This document shows positions 1-12,074 of a DNA stretch of 64,000 nucleotides, piece by piece (position 1 is the first letter of the stretch; each line of letters starts with the position of its first letter). The notes beneath the pieces are model-generated. The model made no database searches and was not told where the DNA came from. It saw only the letters and a list, made by a program, of their open reading frames with translations. The translations under genes and the position numbers were made by a program. Location: positions 14,235,884-14,299,883 of the forward strand of contig NC_051443.1 of assembly GCF_001649575.2 (NCBI RefSeq), in the 5' to 3' direction. This stretch comes from Kryptolebias marmoratus. Taxonomy: Eukaryota; Chordata; Actinopteri; Cyprinodontiformes; Rivulidae.

Positions 1-890
1 TAAGTTTCTTTTGTTTATTTTCAAACAGAATTTATCATTTTCTTCACTATTAACTAACTAAAGACAGCAGCTGCGTGTGTAAGAGGTAAAAATGGCTTTT
101 TGCTAGAATCCAACTGCTGGTATGATGTGCACATTATCCAGTAAAGTGAGATGAACACAACCCTGAAATTCCAGTGATTGCGTGTTGTTGACATAAATCT
201 TGGGAAGATTACTCCCCAGCAACAGAAATTATAGCACCAGGAATAAAAAGAGGCTGACAGAAATGGTTTGGTTTAGATTATGTTCAAGCATGGAAAGCTA
301 CACTTCCACTTAATAGTGAGGTCCAGAGTAAAAGAAACAAAAAAAAAAACCCTGAGGTTTCTTGTAACTCAACCTTCTCTTCCAGAGGAAAACATCTCAG
401 TTTGAGCTGGGAATTAAACTGAGGTCACCAGAGGTCATTTTCACCAGCCTGCCGTCTGTTTCTCCAACGTGGTGCGAAGAATTCAACTGTCGCCGTTCGT
501 GAACACGACTGCATTTGTCCGATAAAACTTGTCAGGCTCGTGTCATTGCCGCTCAGGGGCAGTGCTGACAGATAAGAGCGGCCCGTGCGAGAGTCAAACC
601 AAAATAAAAAGTGGCAGGTTTCATTTAGTGCTGAATAAGGCAAATCGACGATTGCAAAATTACCTCCCCCCTCCTCTCTTCCCGCAGCTCTCCAGCTTTT
701 CCTCTCTGTTACAAACTGCACTGACAGAAATTTTAATTAGAGACAGATACGAGCTGCCAAATTCCTCTCATTGGTTCACCGAGTGTTGATGTCAGAGATT
801 CAGCTGAGGTGAAAGATTTGCATCTTTTCAATTTTTAAAAAAAGTTCCTTTGACTCAGGTTATTTAGCTGAGTTTTGACAGCAGTCTGTT
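1..890. other. Intergenic DNA, distal klf4 upstream region
   Basis: No gene is recognisable. The 530-800 part is less AT-rich than its surroundings, non-repetitive and contains a GATAA site and several ATTTA/TTTAATT-type motifs, so it is a possible conserved non-coding element. Open frames here are short and lack any recognisable domain. Confidence 0.5.
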
Positions 891-894
891 TTTA

Positions 895-1160
895 TCACCC
901 ATCACCATGAAAGGTGGGTGATCATGTATTTTGCCTGTGTGTTTGTTTGTTTGTCTGTTCCTTTCAGGAAGTAACCATTAGACGCAAATCTACATCTGAT
1001 TATCTTATGGAGTCAACTCGTTTCAAGATGGCTGCCACAGCTAATCAACCTCAGCAAATACAAAAAAGCTGCAACTCAATTAAGCTCAGATTTGGTGTCA
1101 GTAGCTGAGAGTCATCCCCAACTCACGCTCTGAGCATTAATAGATTGTGTAAGATCTTTA
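895..1160 (-). repeat. Dispersed repeat family B, copy 1
   Basis: This is the reverse-oriented copy of a repeat seen at least seven times in the window. Shared landmarks read here on the opposite strand are a run of GTTTGTTTGTCTGTT (the complement of AACAGACAGACAAAC), the phrase 'AAGATGGCTGCCACAGCTAA' and 'GTAGCTGAGAGTCATCCCC'. It has no coding capacity. The family name is unknown to me. Confidence 0.65.
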
Positions 1161-1857
1161 TTTAAAAAAAAAAAACATTAACATGCAGGGCTGCAGTTGA
1201 TATGTGTTCCTCTAAGGACTCATTGTTTTTATCAGAATGTTGATAAAAATTCAATTAACCCACAACGTTTTGATGTTTTTCCACACTTTTACCCTCAAGA
1301 AAATAAATCAACGCAAAACGCTGAAGATACCTGGAACATAATGAGTTTTATGAGCTGTATGTTTCTTTGAGGTACCAAAAACTGTGTTTTTACACTTTGG
1401 TCTTTTATCAGTATCATAAATATCGTTTGTTTTTGATGAAGCCTGCACTAAATAAAGACACACTGGTGAAATATTGAGTGCAAAATCAAAGCAAGCACAA
1501 AGAAGTGAAAAAGTGTTTGACATAGAAGGTTTTTTTTTACCAGTATTAACTGGTATGAAGACTAATAGGATCAGTTTTATTAGTGTTGTCTTACGGTCAC
1601 AAGTGGTTTAGATTTTGGAGAGGTCAGAGGTCATCATATGTCTTAATCAGCCTGTAATAAGTATCAGCATGAACTCTCACCTCAGTCTATTGCTCCAAAA
1701 ACAGGCAGGGACTGATGTTCTGCAGTTTTTCCTCATAATTTACACTTTTTTTTACAGATCTTTGTTGACATTTGTATCTTTATTGTGTTTTCTTGACTCA
1801 TTAATTCAAAGTTCATTGTGTTAAGATTTTATTTTTTAGTTCTATTGCAGATCGAGA
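1161..1857. other. Intergenic, no feature seen
   Basis: AT-rich sequence with A and T homopolymers and stop codons in all frames. Nothing in it resembles an exon, RNA gene or known repeat. Confidence 0.5.
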
Positions 1858-2370
1858 CGTGATGATCCAGCCAGGCTCACAGAAAAAAAAGGGAAATTTC
1901 ATTTTCTGGGAAAAAGCTGAAGCTGAATGCTGAATGGCCACGAACGTTGAAGCAGAGTCGTTAAAGCTAAGCATATTAATATTGATCAGACAGAAAAGTC
2001 TGAAATGATATTTAAAAAAAAGCTAGCTAGAAACTAAAAGTAGAAAAAGGCTGGCTAAAAACAAAAAACTGCGTAAAGAGGCAAAAGGCACAAAGTAGGA
2101 AAAAAGCTAACTAAAAGCTAAAAACTGCAGAATGAGAGCTAAAAGCTAAAAGTGTTAGAAGTTAGCCACAAGTAAGATGTAAAAGCAGCATAAGAAGACA
2201 AAAATAGAGCAAGAGAACAATGTTTGTAAAGGAAGTAAAGAGATCTCTGTGTATTTCTGCAGGGAAAATATTTGTTATTTTGAAAAGTATAAAAGTGACA
2301 AAAACCAAGAACATGTTAATATATGACTGGCTAAAATAGCAAAAAGCACGCAGGCGTTGTTAGATTGCAA
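1858..2370 (+). repeat. GCTAAAAG-rich dispersed repeat (family C), copy 1
   Basis: The block repeats GCTAAAAG/GCTAGCTAA-like octamers (about 2015-2190) and ends in a segment with 'AAAAGTGACAAAAACCAAG' and 'GGCTAAAATAGCAAAAAG'. The same order of motifs recurs just downstream of klf4 at 35690-36100. It is therefore an interspersed repeat with an internal low-complexity part, not a local tandem array. Family identity is not known. Confidence 0.55.
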
Positions 2371-3829
2371 AAGAAACACAAACAAATGAAATGAAGGAAC
2401 AGGGAAACAATAAAGTGACTCATCATCAGAATAAACATCAACAGTAAGATGCATGTTTTGAGATGGAGTCTGTCTCATAATGAGAAAACCTGACACCCTC
2501 AGGAAAAGACACGTTAGACGGACCCCCCAGACGTCTGTGTGTTCAGCAAATGCGATTAGGGGGTCAATTAGGAGCAGAGCATTTTGACACATGTCTCATA
2601 TTTAGAGCGAGACGCATCAGATATTGGCTGGGAAGAGGGGTGGTAATTGTGTGAAGGATATTTGATACAAGCGCTGATCTAAAATCCACAAGGTGCCTTT
2701 AAGTTTACGGCACGAGTCTTAAGCTGAGATTTCAAGTAAAACACCAGTTTTTGTTTTTACCCCGCTATTCTTCTGGCCCTGCAGCCACGAGCACCAACTT
2801 TTTTTTTCTTTTTTCATCTTAACAAAGGCCAGGATTTCATTTTCCTATGGAGTTAGTCCAGAGCACAACACATTCTGGTGAGAAAGTACACTTACAAGGC
2901 TGGCGTGACCTCACAATTCTGCATACGTACATGAGGCAGAAATACATCCAAGGTTTCCTACGTCACTGCATAGCTCTGTGAAACCACCAAAGCAGAGCTG
3001 TGCGCCTTGTTTTTGTAAACACTCCTCTAGAAACCACCCCGATCAGAATGTGGCTCGGCGGCTGCTGCCAAAATTAATATGCGGTTAATGACATGGTTTG
3101 GCAGGCTGCCCCAGCTCTATTGATCAAATGGTGGATCAGTCCATGTCCCCGCCCTGACGTTAAGAAAAAAAAAGACAAAAGAGTTCAATAAATAAATAAC
3201 TAAATCATCACCTCTGCTGAATAATGCACAGCGTACTGGACAGTGCTCAGCTGAGTGTTTTCCCCTTTCAGCCGCAGGGTTCTCACACAGAAACCAAATA
3301 TGTCAGATCATCAGATTTGCATCAGATTTTCATACTTTAGTCCTCGGCTCACTAAAGTGGAGCAAAGGGCTGAGAGCTTGTTGCTGAAAAGTGGGCGTCA
3401 GTTGTGAGGTTGCTCACAGGTATTAGTAACACGTTCTTTCCGATTCATTTTAACGGAAATCTGCAAGTAAGGACCGAGGGATTAAAGGGAATGCTACATA
3501 AAATGTATTGCTCACACTTTGTGCCTGGATAAAGAATATTTTCTTTGGTGAATCTGGGGGCAGATGATGACATCTGGAGATGATCTGTACATGTACAGGA
3601 TCTTTGCAGTTGGTTTGCAGGAACATTCATCTGCCTCTGTTTCTGTGTGTCTCTGCGGCTGGGATGGACTCCAGGTGTGTTGTAACACTGTGGATAATCT
3701 GGGAGATTCTGTGCTCAGGCGCCAGACTGATGCGGTTTGAACATGATAAGTTTCAGGGAACATTTGGTTTAACTGAGAAAGAAGTGCTCAAACTCTGAGA
3801 CTAAAAATCTGTCGTTCGTCAGAAATTAA
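2371..3829. other. Intergenic, with a candidate regulatory block
   Basis: No gene seen. The 3020-3140 part stands out as non-repetitive and rich in homeobox-type TTAAT/TAATAT cores, with ATTGATCAAATGGTGG nearby, so it is a candidate conserved element (inference only). The rest is ordinary AT-rich sequence. Confidence 0.4.
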
Positions 3830-3834
3830 ACCTG

Positions 3835-3980
3835 GGCCATCGAATTCGGTTTGGGTTTTAAAATGGTAGTTCTGATCTAAAGCGAAGTTCTGTGGAAAGG
3901 TTAGGGACAGTGAATATCTTACCTGCTGTGGATAGCTCTTTAAACGCTCATAACTTTTCCTCAAAACCCCACTTTAAACA
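3835..3980 (-). repeat. Dispersed repeat family D, short fragment
   Basis: The phrase 'GAATATCTTACCTGCTGTGG' followed by 'ATAGCTCTTTAAACG' corresponds in reverse to 'AGAGCTAT.TACAACAGGTAAGATATT' found at 17720-17750 and to a copy near 23900. It is a decayed fragment of the fish repeat whose head begins AAAGGGATAGTTC. Confidence 0.4.
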
Positions 3981-3989
3981 AATCTGAAC

Positions 3990-5138
3990 TAATGCTTTTA
4001 GGACACTCTTAAAATTAGTGTTTTGAACCACTTTGTTATTTACATACCAACATATTATAAGTTTTGAATGAAGGGCAGCTGAAAGATCACCGATCTGCAT
4101 CTAGTTTAAGAAACCAAAGGTGTAACATTTTTTAATGCATGACATTCCTTAAAAGACTAAATTTGTTGTTTTGATGATCACAGTTTTAGGGGGTTAAATT
4201 AAGGACAAGAAAACTTTAAATAGATTATTTGTTGCTACTACTGTACTCCTAAGGAACTTGTTAGGAACCAACAAGTTCACTAACTTGCATAAAAACATAA
4301 ACTTTCCACCTTTTCTTTGCTCTGTTTGGCTTCATTTTCAAGAACAGTTTAAATAACCTCAATCTGTAGTGACTTCCTTTGTGAATTTGCTATTTTACTT
4401 ACTTAACCTACAATTATAAGCATATATAAGAGGAACACTCTTGTCTGGTTTAACAGTAAAAGAAAAAAAAGAAAAAAAAAAGTATTACTACATTTTTCTA
4501 TGCAAGCCTCATCCATAAACTGTGAAGCTTTCTTTGACCCCATAGTATTACTTCCTGTGTTTGGGGATGTTTTTACAGGTGGAAAAAAGAAAAAGCCTCT
4601 TTCTCAAAGTGTTGACATAAATAAAAAAAGCAGAAAACAATCTCCCGAGTTCTGCTTCTATGCTCACAAAGAGGAAAAGAGGAAAGGACTCAGTGACAGC
4701 TGCGTTATTTGCTCTGTGCTCACGAGTAAAACACACAGTGAGTAGAACAAATGAAACATATAACAAAGACCTGAGGATAAATCATTAAAGAAAACCACCA
4801 GGGGCTAAAAGAATGACATACAATAATAAAACATTAAGCAGTCCAGCCATCCTTTTACAAATGTACCTGACAATAGTTGTAACTCTTGAAAAATTGATTT
4901 CAAATCCAGGCTGTGACTAGAAATGCTCAGTACAGAAGCACAGCCAAAGAGCATTTTAATTGCTGAATAACGGCAAAAAGAAAACAAAAATCAAGGCAAA
5001 CCCCCCCAAAACATTAAAAACAAGATTTATTTTAAAATCTATACATATATGTATATATAGGAATAAATAGCTTCATATGCATATGTGTGTAACCCAATTC
5101 ACTCATAGATTTCAGTGCATTATTGAGTCACATGTTTT
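3990..5138. other. Intergenic, no feature seen
   Basis: AT-rich, with A-runs at 4463-4480 and alternating ATATAT around 5040-5060. No exon-like or RNA-like structure was found. Confidence 0.5.
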
Positions 5139-5139
5139 G

Positions 5140-5745
5140 TATTTTAAAGGGCCGTTCAGATAATTTGAAATAGATTTAGTTTGGTAGGTATAGACTTTAG
5201 TTCTGACTGTATTAATGAGCTAACACCTAGTCTGAGCAGGGCCAAGACCCAAGTGGATTATTGTCATCTTGAAACAACTAAAAATTTTTACAGCCTTTCA
5301 TCCAAAGCGCTATTTTATAAACCCTTATACCACAGTCAATATCGCATTACACGGTCAATCCAGCAGAAATATTATGATACTCCTGCCTGACGTGCCCTGG
5401 GCTGGAATTGCTACAGCTAGCTGCCACTGTTTGTGTTGCAATTACCCATGGGATTTTATGTAAATAACCATGTAATGAAAAACTGATGACAACATATAGG
5501 TTTATAGGATAGTATCCACACGAATTCTTGTGAAGCTGTTGCGTTTGCAGCCGTTTTGAAATGAAAGAAATTCACTTTGGTCTTGATTCTGTTCTGATTT
5601 AGCCATCAGCTCATCAGTCCAGTCAGAATTAAACTCTGTTTCTCCAAACTGAGGTCGTTCAAAGAGCTATGTAGAACAGGCAAAATATTAATTTCCACAG
5701 AACTCTGCTTCAAAAGATCCGAATTGTTGCTCTGAGCTTAGAACT
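5140..5745 (+). repeat. Dispersed repeat family D, long copy
   Basis: It starts with 'AAAGGGCCGTTCAGAT', matching the head (AAAGGGATAGTTCAGA-type) of an abundant teleost repeat, and carries 'CTACAGCTAGCTGCCACTG' and 'TTCAAAGAGCTATGTAGAAC', both also present at 17620-17750. The short open frames inside it are not genes. Confidence 0.6.
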
Positions 5746-7235
5746 GTCACCAAAGTTTGTTGTTCTCAATCAGACTCATGTTCCCTTTTTTCCCCTCTGT
5801 CAACATCTCCGCACATCTTCATTCGTACTTTTCTACAAAGACACTTTTGCAAATATATCATAAATTTTTTGCAGCACTCTGTCTTCACCGTCCCACCTCA
5901 AACTACTTCCTTTTTATCTGGTCTTGTCATCTCTCACCTTGTTGTTACCCTATCCTGCCCTATCCATCTATACTCAATATGCAATATTTCTTCTCTCACC
6001 TTGTTTTTTTTTTTTTTTTCCTTCTCCTGTCTGTGTGTTCTCAGCTGCTTCACATTCCTCTCTCTTTTTTCTTCAGTGACAAACACGGTCACTGTAATAT
6101 TTACCTCACAGCTGAAATATTGACAAACACGATGCGAATATGCCCACAGAGGGCTATAAATGTGAACCGAGAAGCCAAAGAAATCCAAGCTCCGTCTGGC
6201 TCAGATTGTTTGAGTTAGAGCCTTTGCATCTTTGAGCTTCGCCTCTGCTCGCTGCACACACACACACACACACAGGCATGTGTAAAGGCTGAAGGAATTG
6301 TTAAAGTCCAGCTGCGTCCCATTCGAGGCCCCTTCTCCGCTGCCAAAGGATGATGACACAGATGATGAAGTTGTGTTCAATAGCATGCCAGCATTGGTCC
6401 CATGATGACATCACATGCTGATGTCAAGCTGATGGGTGTGGTGATTACACAGCCAGCTGAGAGGGGTACGTGTGTGTGTGTGTATTCTTGCGAGTGTGTA
6501 TGTGCATTTCAGGGCAGGGTGAAAGAATGCAGAGTCCTCTGGGGTTTTCTGCAGTCAGAGTTTTGGATGGACGTGTTTTATTACATTTGTGCTCGAAGAG
6601 GATAAGATTAAGGAAGAAAAGTACAAGGAAACAAATTGAGGAGGAAGGGGAGAAAAAATGGAACAAAGATGAAGCTTGATGGCGTAATGGATGGAGATGT
6701 AAAGATGGAGCTTTTATACCTAAACTAGGATTGAACTGGGAAATAAAACTAACAGTGTCAACCAGTCAACCTGCAAGACTAAGCTTGGGAAGTTGATGCT
6801 TATCCTGCTATTTCTTTTATTTTGCTTGATTTTGGATTATTAATTTTCTACTTGTCATTTGCTGAAAGAAAATTAAAACATATCGTTTGGCCTGAGTAGT
6901 AATAAGATCCAATACCTTGACACATTTTCTTTCTAAACTTATATTCTGGATTCAATCTTCATCTGTAGCTCTAAAACACTAAAAACTTCTGGTTGCTTAT
7001 TATTTTTATTTATTTATTTATTTTGTGCATGTTGTATTGACTTCAGTATCTTACTAGGCGAAAACCTTTAACACCAAAATCCACATTAGGAGAAACGAAA
7101 ACCATCACTTCCCCCAAGAGACAGAAAATTCTTGTAAATCCTGAGTGGAGACAATGAACTAGACCTAGTTAGGCAAAACCTTCTCCGGCAACAAGCCTCT
7201 TCTTTATTATTTGATCACTCTTGAAGCACATCATT
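5746..7235. other. Intergenic with simple repeats
   Basis: Contains a T-run at about 6005-6020, (CA)n at about 6257-6274 and a short (GT)n at about 6470-6483. The 153-aa frame around 5757-6218 is T/C-rich, composition-driven and matches no family I know. No gene is supported. Confidence 0.5.
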
Positions 7236-7245
7236 TGTGCTGTAA

Positions 7246-7372
7246 ATACCATGTCATCAGCAGAGAAAGTCATGTTACCAGCATAAAAAAATATGTAATT
7301 AGCATAAAATGTCATGTCATCTGCATAGAAAGGTCATCAACATAGCAAGTGATATCATCTGTACAGAAACAT
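7246..7372 (+). repeat. Degenerate minisatellite, roughly 20-30-bp units
   Basis: Imperfect repeats of a CATGTCATCAGCATAGAAAG-like unit follow one another for about 125 bp: CATGTCATCAGCAGAGAAAG, then TCATGTTACCAGCATAAAA, then TCATGTCATCTGCATAGAAAG, then TCATCAACATAGCAAG and TATCATCTGTACAGAAAC. Unit length and sequence vary. It does not resemble a CRISPR array, since no conserved repeat alternates with unique spacers. Confidence 0.55.
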
Positions 7373-9295
7373 TTTTCCAAAGGCTATTTCAGTTGAGTGA
7401 ATTTTAAATACAACTAATTAGATTAGTATTTCAACATTAAAGACCATCCACCAGTTTTAAAGGAAGGGTGACACATTTTCAGTGCTGTGTCAGTGCTAGC
7501 AAGTCAACCAAAGGCATCAGAGTCGTATCCGGTGCTGATGTGCTGCTAGAATCATATCTACAGTCAGAAGCATCATATGTGATAATTAGGTCGAACGGTC
7601 ACAAAATTTAGACTGGAAGTTTGAAGATTTTGCTGTAATTAGCATCATAGTTTGTTGTGTCTGACTTGGTCTGATGACAAATATATCTGCATATTAACAC
7701 TTGTTAGCAAGGCGTAAGATTTTTGGTCCTGCGGTCATTTTTTTTCAAGGGGACAGTAGTAATGATCGGCCATGTTTTTGCACATGTTAGTAGCATCCAT
7801 GTAGGTATTTTAGGAGCAAATAACCAGCAACGCATGGGCGTCAAAACAAACATGAAACCATTGACAGTTTATTTTTTACTTGGGTTTTAAATTTCATATG
7901 CTTTAACACTATGACAGGCGCACAGGAAATCTGAGCCCAGATGTTGATTTTCTCCTTACTAAGGTGTCTACTGTCTGTAAATGAAGCTGTTACTACCTGA
8001 TAACCATTAATAACTACTAACACTTAATAAAACCTGATGCTGGCAGAAACATTGATAACTGTGCCATTATTATTTTAAGAAACAAAATACAGATAAAGAA
8101 CTGGTTTTAATGGAATGTGAGTGTCTTAAATGTCATTGCATTACATTTATCCTGCTGTGAGACATGCAGCTCATTAAAACCTGTGAATACTGATAAACTG
8201 ATTCCATTTGCCATCGTGGACACCAGAGGATTACAGGTCTTCTTTTTCTGCTGTCATCCTTTCAGTCAGTTAGAACTGTTGGACTTTGTATGGCCTCCTT
8301 GTGGCCTCCCACGCAGGAGATAAGAACATATCAGCAGTTTCACGTAACGATAGCACCAAAACAATGTCATCTTTATATGGTACGGGCTGCGAATATAGTC
8401 CACAACGGAAAAAAAAAAAAAAAAAGTATTTTTTTTTTCTAGTAAGAATACCAGGTGGGAAAACTTGTTTTGTCAAAATAGAGGAAAGGACAATGAGTCT
8501 TTATCAGATAACAGGCCAGCAGTGAGTCATGTGTGGGTGAAAGTAGGCCAGTCAGAGAATGAGACACACAGGTATTCAGGTGTGGGATGTTACCGAGGAT
8601 TAAAGACTCAGATCACCTGTGTTTGCACGATCTGGAATACAAGGTGTGGTTATTATACATTAGACGGATGCCGTTTATTTACTTATAGTTCAATGAAACA
8701 TCTCCAACTGCTCGCTTCTGCAATCTGGTATTCGTCTTAGATTCCCTGATTCAGAAACTCTATAAACTGAACACAATCTCACCTGAGAGTGGATCTGATT
8801 TGTGTTAAAGGAGAGGAAAAAAAATTGCATGTAAAGAAAAGGAAAGGCACACACACTGTGATGTTCTGTTCGGAGGGATGAAACTTCTAAAACCTTCTGT
8901 ATGAGTTCACTCACCAAACATAAACCCGACCTCTGTTACAGTCTGATGGCTGAATAAACCATTTTATAAAAACCTTTAAAAAAGCCAACAGAAATAAGAT
9001 GCAGTGAGATAACAACTTATGCAGAAGTCATTTAATTGTGAACTTGGCCGACTTTCACTCTCAAATCCGAAAAACAAAACAACAATTATCAGAGTTAAAC
9101 AGATGAAGCAGTGTTTAACTTTGCACAATCATTTACGTTTATTTGAAATAGTTATTACTGTGCCCTCTAATTTTTCCCATTGTGGAGGGTTCATTTCTTT
9201 TTGAAAAGTTTGAACATATAAAAAAGAAAAATTTCATGTTTGTCATGAGAAGCTGTGGTTACTTTATCGTATTTTTAGGAAACTTTAAATTCAAA
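7373..9295. other. Intergenic, no gene seen
   Basis: AT-rich sequence with an A-run followed by a T-run near 8409-8440. None of the frames shows a recognisable domain. Confidence 0.5.
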
Positions 9296-9299
9296 GTTT

Positions 9300-9622
9300 G
9301 GAGCAAAGATCTCACATGATCTGTTTGCAATCAGAGTGTGTGTTGGGGATGACTCTCAGCTACCGTCACACCAAGTCCTCGCTCAATATCTGTAAAAATG
9401 ACTATTAGAGTCATTTTTTGGTTTTCTAAGATCAATTGGCTGTGGCAGCCATCTTGAATCAGGTTGACTCCAAATGTTAATCTGCTGTAGATGTACATCC
9501 AGTGATTCATTTCTGAGCATTTTTATTAAAATCCATTCTCTGCTTCATGAGATAATTTGCTAACAGACAGACAGACAGACAAACACGATCGCCTGCCTTT
9601 CATGGTGGCGGGTGATAAAAAA
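9300..9622 (+). repeat. Dispersed repeat family B, best-preserved copy
   Basis: It runs through 'GGGGATGACTCTCAGCTAC', 'AATATCTGTAAAAATGACT', 'GTGGCAGCCATCTTGAATCA', 'AACAGACAGACAGACAGAC' and 'CCTTTCATGGTGGCGGGTGA'. These blocks occur in the same order in the copies at 16985, 26405, 26755 and 30985 and in reverse order at 895 and 19065. No coding capacity. Confidence 0.7.
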
Positions 9623-9624
9623 GT

Positions 9625-10040
9625 TTCACTTCAGCTAAACTAAAAATCTTTATAGTCAACAACGTATGTTTACTGTTAAAGTTTATGTTAAGTTTGTTAA
9701 AAAATGTAAAAAAAAAAAAAAAGAATAAATAAACCAGAAAAAGAGCACCACTTTCATATCAGCGAATAAATACTTCCTGATAGGTTTTACTCATATCTTA
9801 AACTGCTTGGCTGTGACTCCAGGGACTGCGTGTTACATAATTTATTTAAGGGTTTGTTTTGCTGCTATGACGCAGCTTCAAATCTGGCCCCACAAACCCC
9901 GGAGGTTAAGTTTATAGATGTGTAATTTACTTTTTTAAGCCCAGCTTTAGCAACCAAGAGGCAGAGATGAAGAAAGAAGGAGGAAAAAATCCTGACAAAG
10001 ATGGAGAAATGCTTCATCGCAGGGCATTAAAAGATTTTAT
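9625..10040. other. Intergenic, no feature seen
   Basis: AT-rich spacer with an A-run near 9709-9722. Nothing else was recognised. Confidence 0.5.
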
Positions 10041-10042
10041 GA

Positions 10043-10046
<4 letters not shown>

Positions 10047-10094
<48 letters not shown>
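10047..10094 (+). repeat. (GT)24 dinucleotide microsatellite
   Basis: An uninterrupted run of 24 GT units is directly visible. It is likely to vary in length between individuals. Confidence 0.97.
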
Positions 10095-10096
<2 letters not shown>

Positions 10097-11080
10097 CCCT
10101 GCAGTTTGTGGATTTGCTCTCTCGGCTCAGTAATGGTTAACACCGAAACTGATACGTTCCAGTAAAGTTGCTGATTTCCGTCTGTGGGTATTTGGACAGC
10201 GATATGGTTTTCATTGTTTTGGCTCCAGTCCTGCGCCGATATGAAATGAAACAATGACCGTGAGGATGTTGGACACAATGACTTTGACTGTTAGTAATAA
10301 TTTAAGAGTTTACAGCCTGACGGGGAATATTGACACACTGTAACCTGGTTAATTTTTACTTAAAATCCAATGTCATTTTAAATGCCTAACAATTACAGTG
10401 TGCGCAGCAAGCTGTGTGCCAAATATATAAAAAAAATATATTTTTCCTGCATTTGGATGACTTATCCCTGAAACAGAGAGACTTTTTTGTACTATATTAA
10501 GCTATCATACTACACTGTGGCCAAGCTTTTGAAACACTCCAGGTGCATATTTAGTGTTCAAACATGAGATTGCAATCGGTTTTCTCAGAAACAAACCAAA
10601 TATGTGTACTCCCTAAAGAGTTTCATTTATTTCTTCATCTTCCTTTCCGTGTGAAGTATTTTTAAAAACTCAGGAATTTTTTTTTTCGCCTGGAAAACAC
10701 AACTTGAAACATATCCAGATGGATTTCTTTTTTTTTTCTTTATGAAAAATGTATTATTTTGAGAGAAACCAAATGTTTAAATTGTACTTGATGCCATAAC
10801 ACTGCCATGGAGAAAAAGTAAAATGTGAAATTAAACGTCATTGCTTTATCTCAGGAGCAGTTTTCTTAGCTTCTATGTTTAAATGTGCAAATCAGACATA
10901 AAGAATATAAATAAATGCCAGTTTGCTGGAAGTTAACGGGGCAGCACCTTAACACTAAGATAAATCAGGCCTGGGGCTGTTTTTTATTTTGTCATTTCAC
11001 TCCATTTTATGCGTATACAGTACATAGCCCTGTTTTTTGTTTCAAGAGGGAATTTGATCTTTTTTTTAATCCCCTCATCA
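10095..11080. other. Intergenic, no feature seen
   Basis: AT-rich with T-runs at about 10679-10687 and 10729-10739. No exon-like sequence was found. Confidence 0.5.
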
Positions 11081-11084
11081 ACTA

Positions 11085-11400
11085 ATCAGAAGCAGAGGTG
11101 GATTTAGTTATTTTAGGGCCCAAAACAGATGTGGGGCCCCTCCACTTCACTTCTTTATTTCTGAACCCTTATTTGTTGACCTCCTGTTTGCAGCTAATTG
11201 CTGCTCACTGCTACAAGTTAGACATATTTATCAAGTTCCATCCATCCGTTATCTGCCGCTTGTTCCAGGGTCGGGGTCAGCAGCTTGAGCAGGGAGGTCC
11301 AGACATCTCTCTCCACAGCCTTCTCTTCCAGCTCTTCTGGGAGGATTCCAAGGCGTTCCCACACCAGATAACCAGATACCTTAAGGAGAAAGCCCAGCTT
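11085..11400 (-). mobile_element. Rex3/RTE-like LINE 3' fragment with flanking repeat
   Basis: From about 11234 the sequence 'TTCCATCCATCCGTTATCTG' leads into 'GGTCAGCAGCTTGAGCAGGG' and 'GGAGGATTCCAAGGCGTTCC'. On the opposite strand it reads as the C-terminal end of the RTE-type reverse transcriptase followed by a (GATG)-type tail, which is diagnostic for Rex3-like elements of fish. The 11085-11160 part ('GGTGGATTTAGTTATTTTAG', then 'GGGGCCCCTCC') looks like a different old repeat. It is 5' truncated and inactive. Confidence 0.6.
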
Positions 11401-12070
11401 TGCCAAGTTATTAATATTTCTCTATAAAAATGTCATTGTGGCATACTGAATAGGTGTACACAGAGTGTGTGGCGAGCTAAAGGTGCCCTCAAGGAAAATA
11501 TGTTACTGTGACTTCCAGCTTTGGGCTTACAGTAAAAGTATTTATACTGAGAGATGATGTGACTTTAGGGTTCTTTAGGGTAGTAAATACAAAGTTACCT
11601 TGACTTTTTTCTCAATCTTGTTGTGAATAAAATGTTTTTAAATGTGCTTCCCTGGACACGAACCCTTTTTCTGCACATCATTAGTAACACAAATGCAAGC
11701 AGCATCATAAAAAAAAACATTTCTCGAAGTTTTGCCAAAGTTATTTCACTTTCTTCTGCTTCTCTCCTTTCTTCCCAGCACCACGGAGGCGGCTTTGTTC
11801 CACTACATGCTGACATTTGTTTACATCCTCACTTCATTTGTGCAGAAAGACACTGGCAGTCCACTGTTCAGAGAGGTAGGGAAGCAGGCGTTTATTAAAT
11901 AAGCGTTTTTTACGCTAACTTTATGTAAGCTTCTTTGAAAACATATTAAACAGAACAAAATTAAAAACTAAATCCTTGCTTCACGTTTGTTGGGTATTAA
12001 ACGGGGCTTTTGAGAACTTGGGACTCCAGGCATCTGCTGACCTTGGTCTGGAAAAGTTCACCTCTTAGAA
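11400..12070. other. Intergenic, no gene seen
   Basis: No recognisable exon or repeat. Frames of up to about 90 codons around 11600-11900 on both strands match nothing known to me. Confidence 0.45.
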
Positions 12071-12074
12071 GAAG

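Noticed and set aside
7246..7372. Possible CRISPR-like array
   Set aside because: Units are imperfect and contiguous without unique spacers, and the sequence is vertebrate; a minisatellite is the simpler reading.
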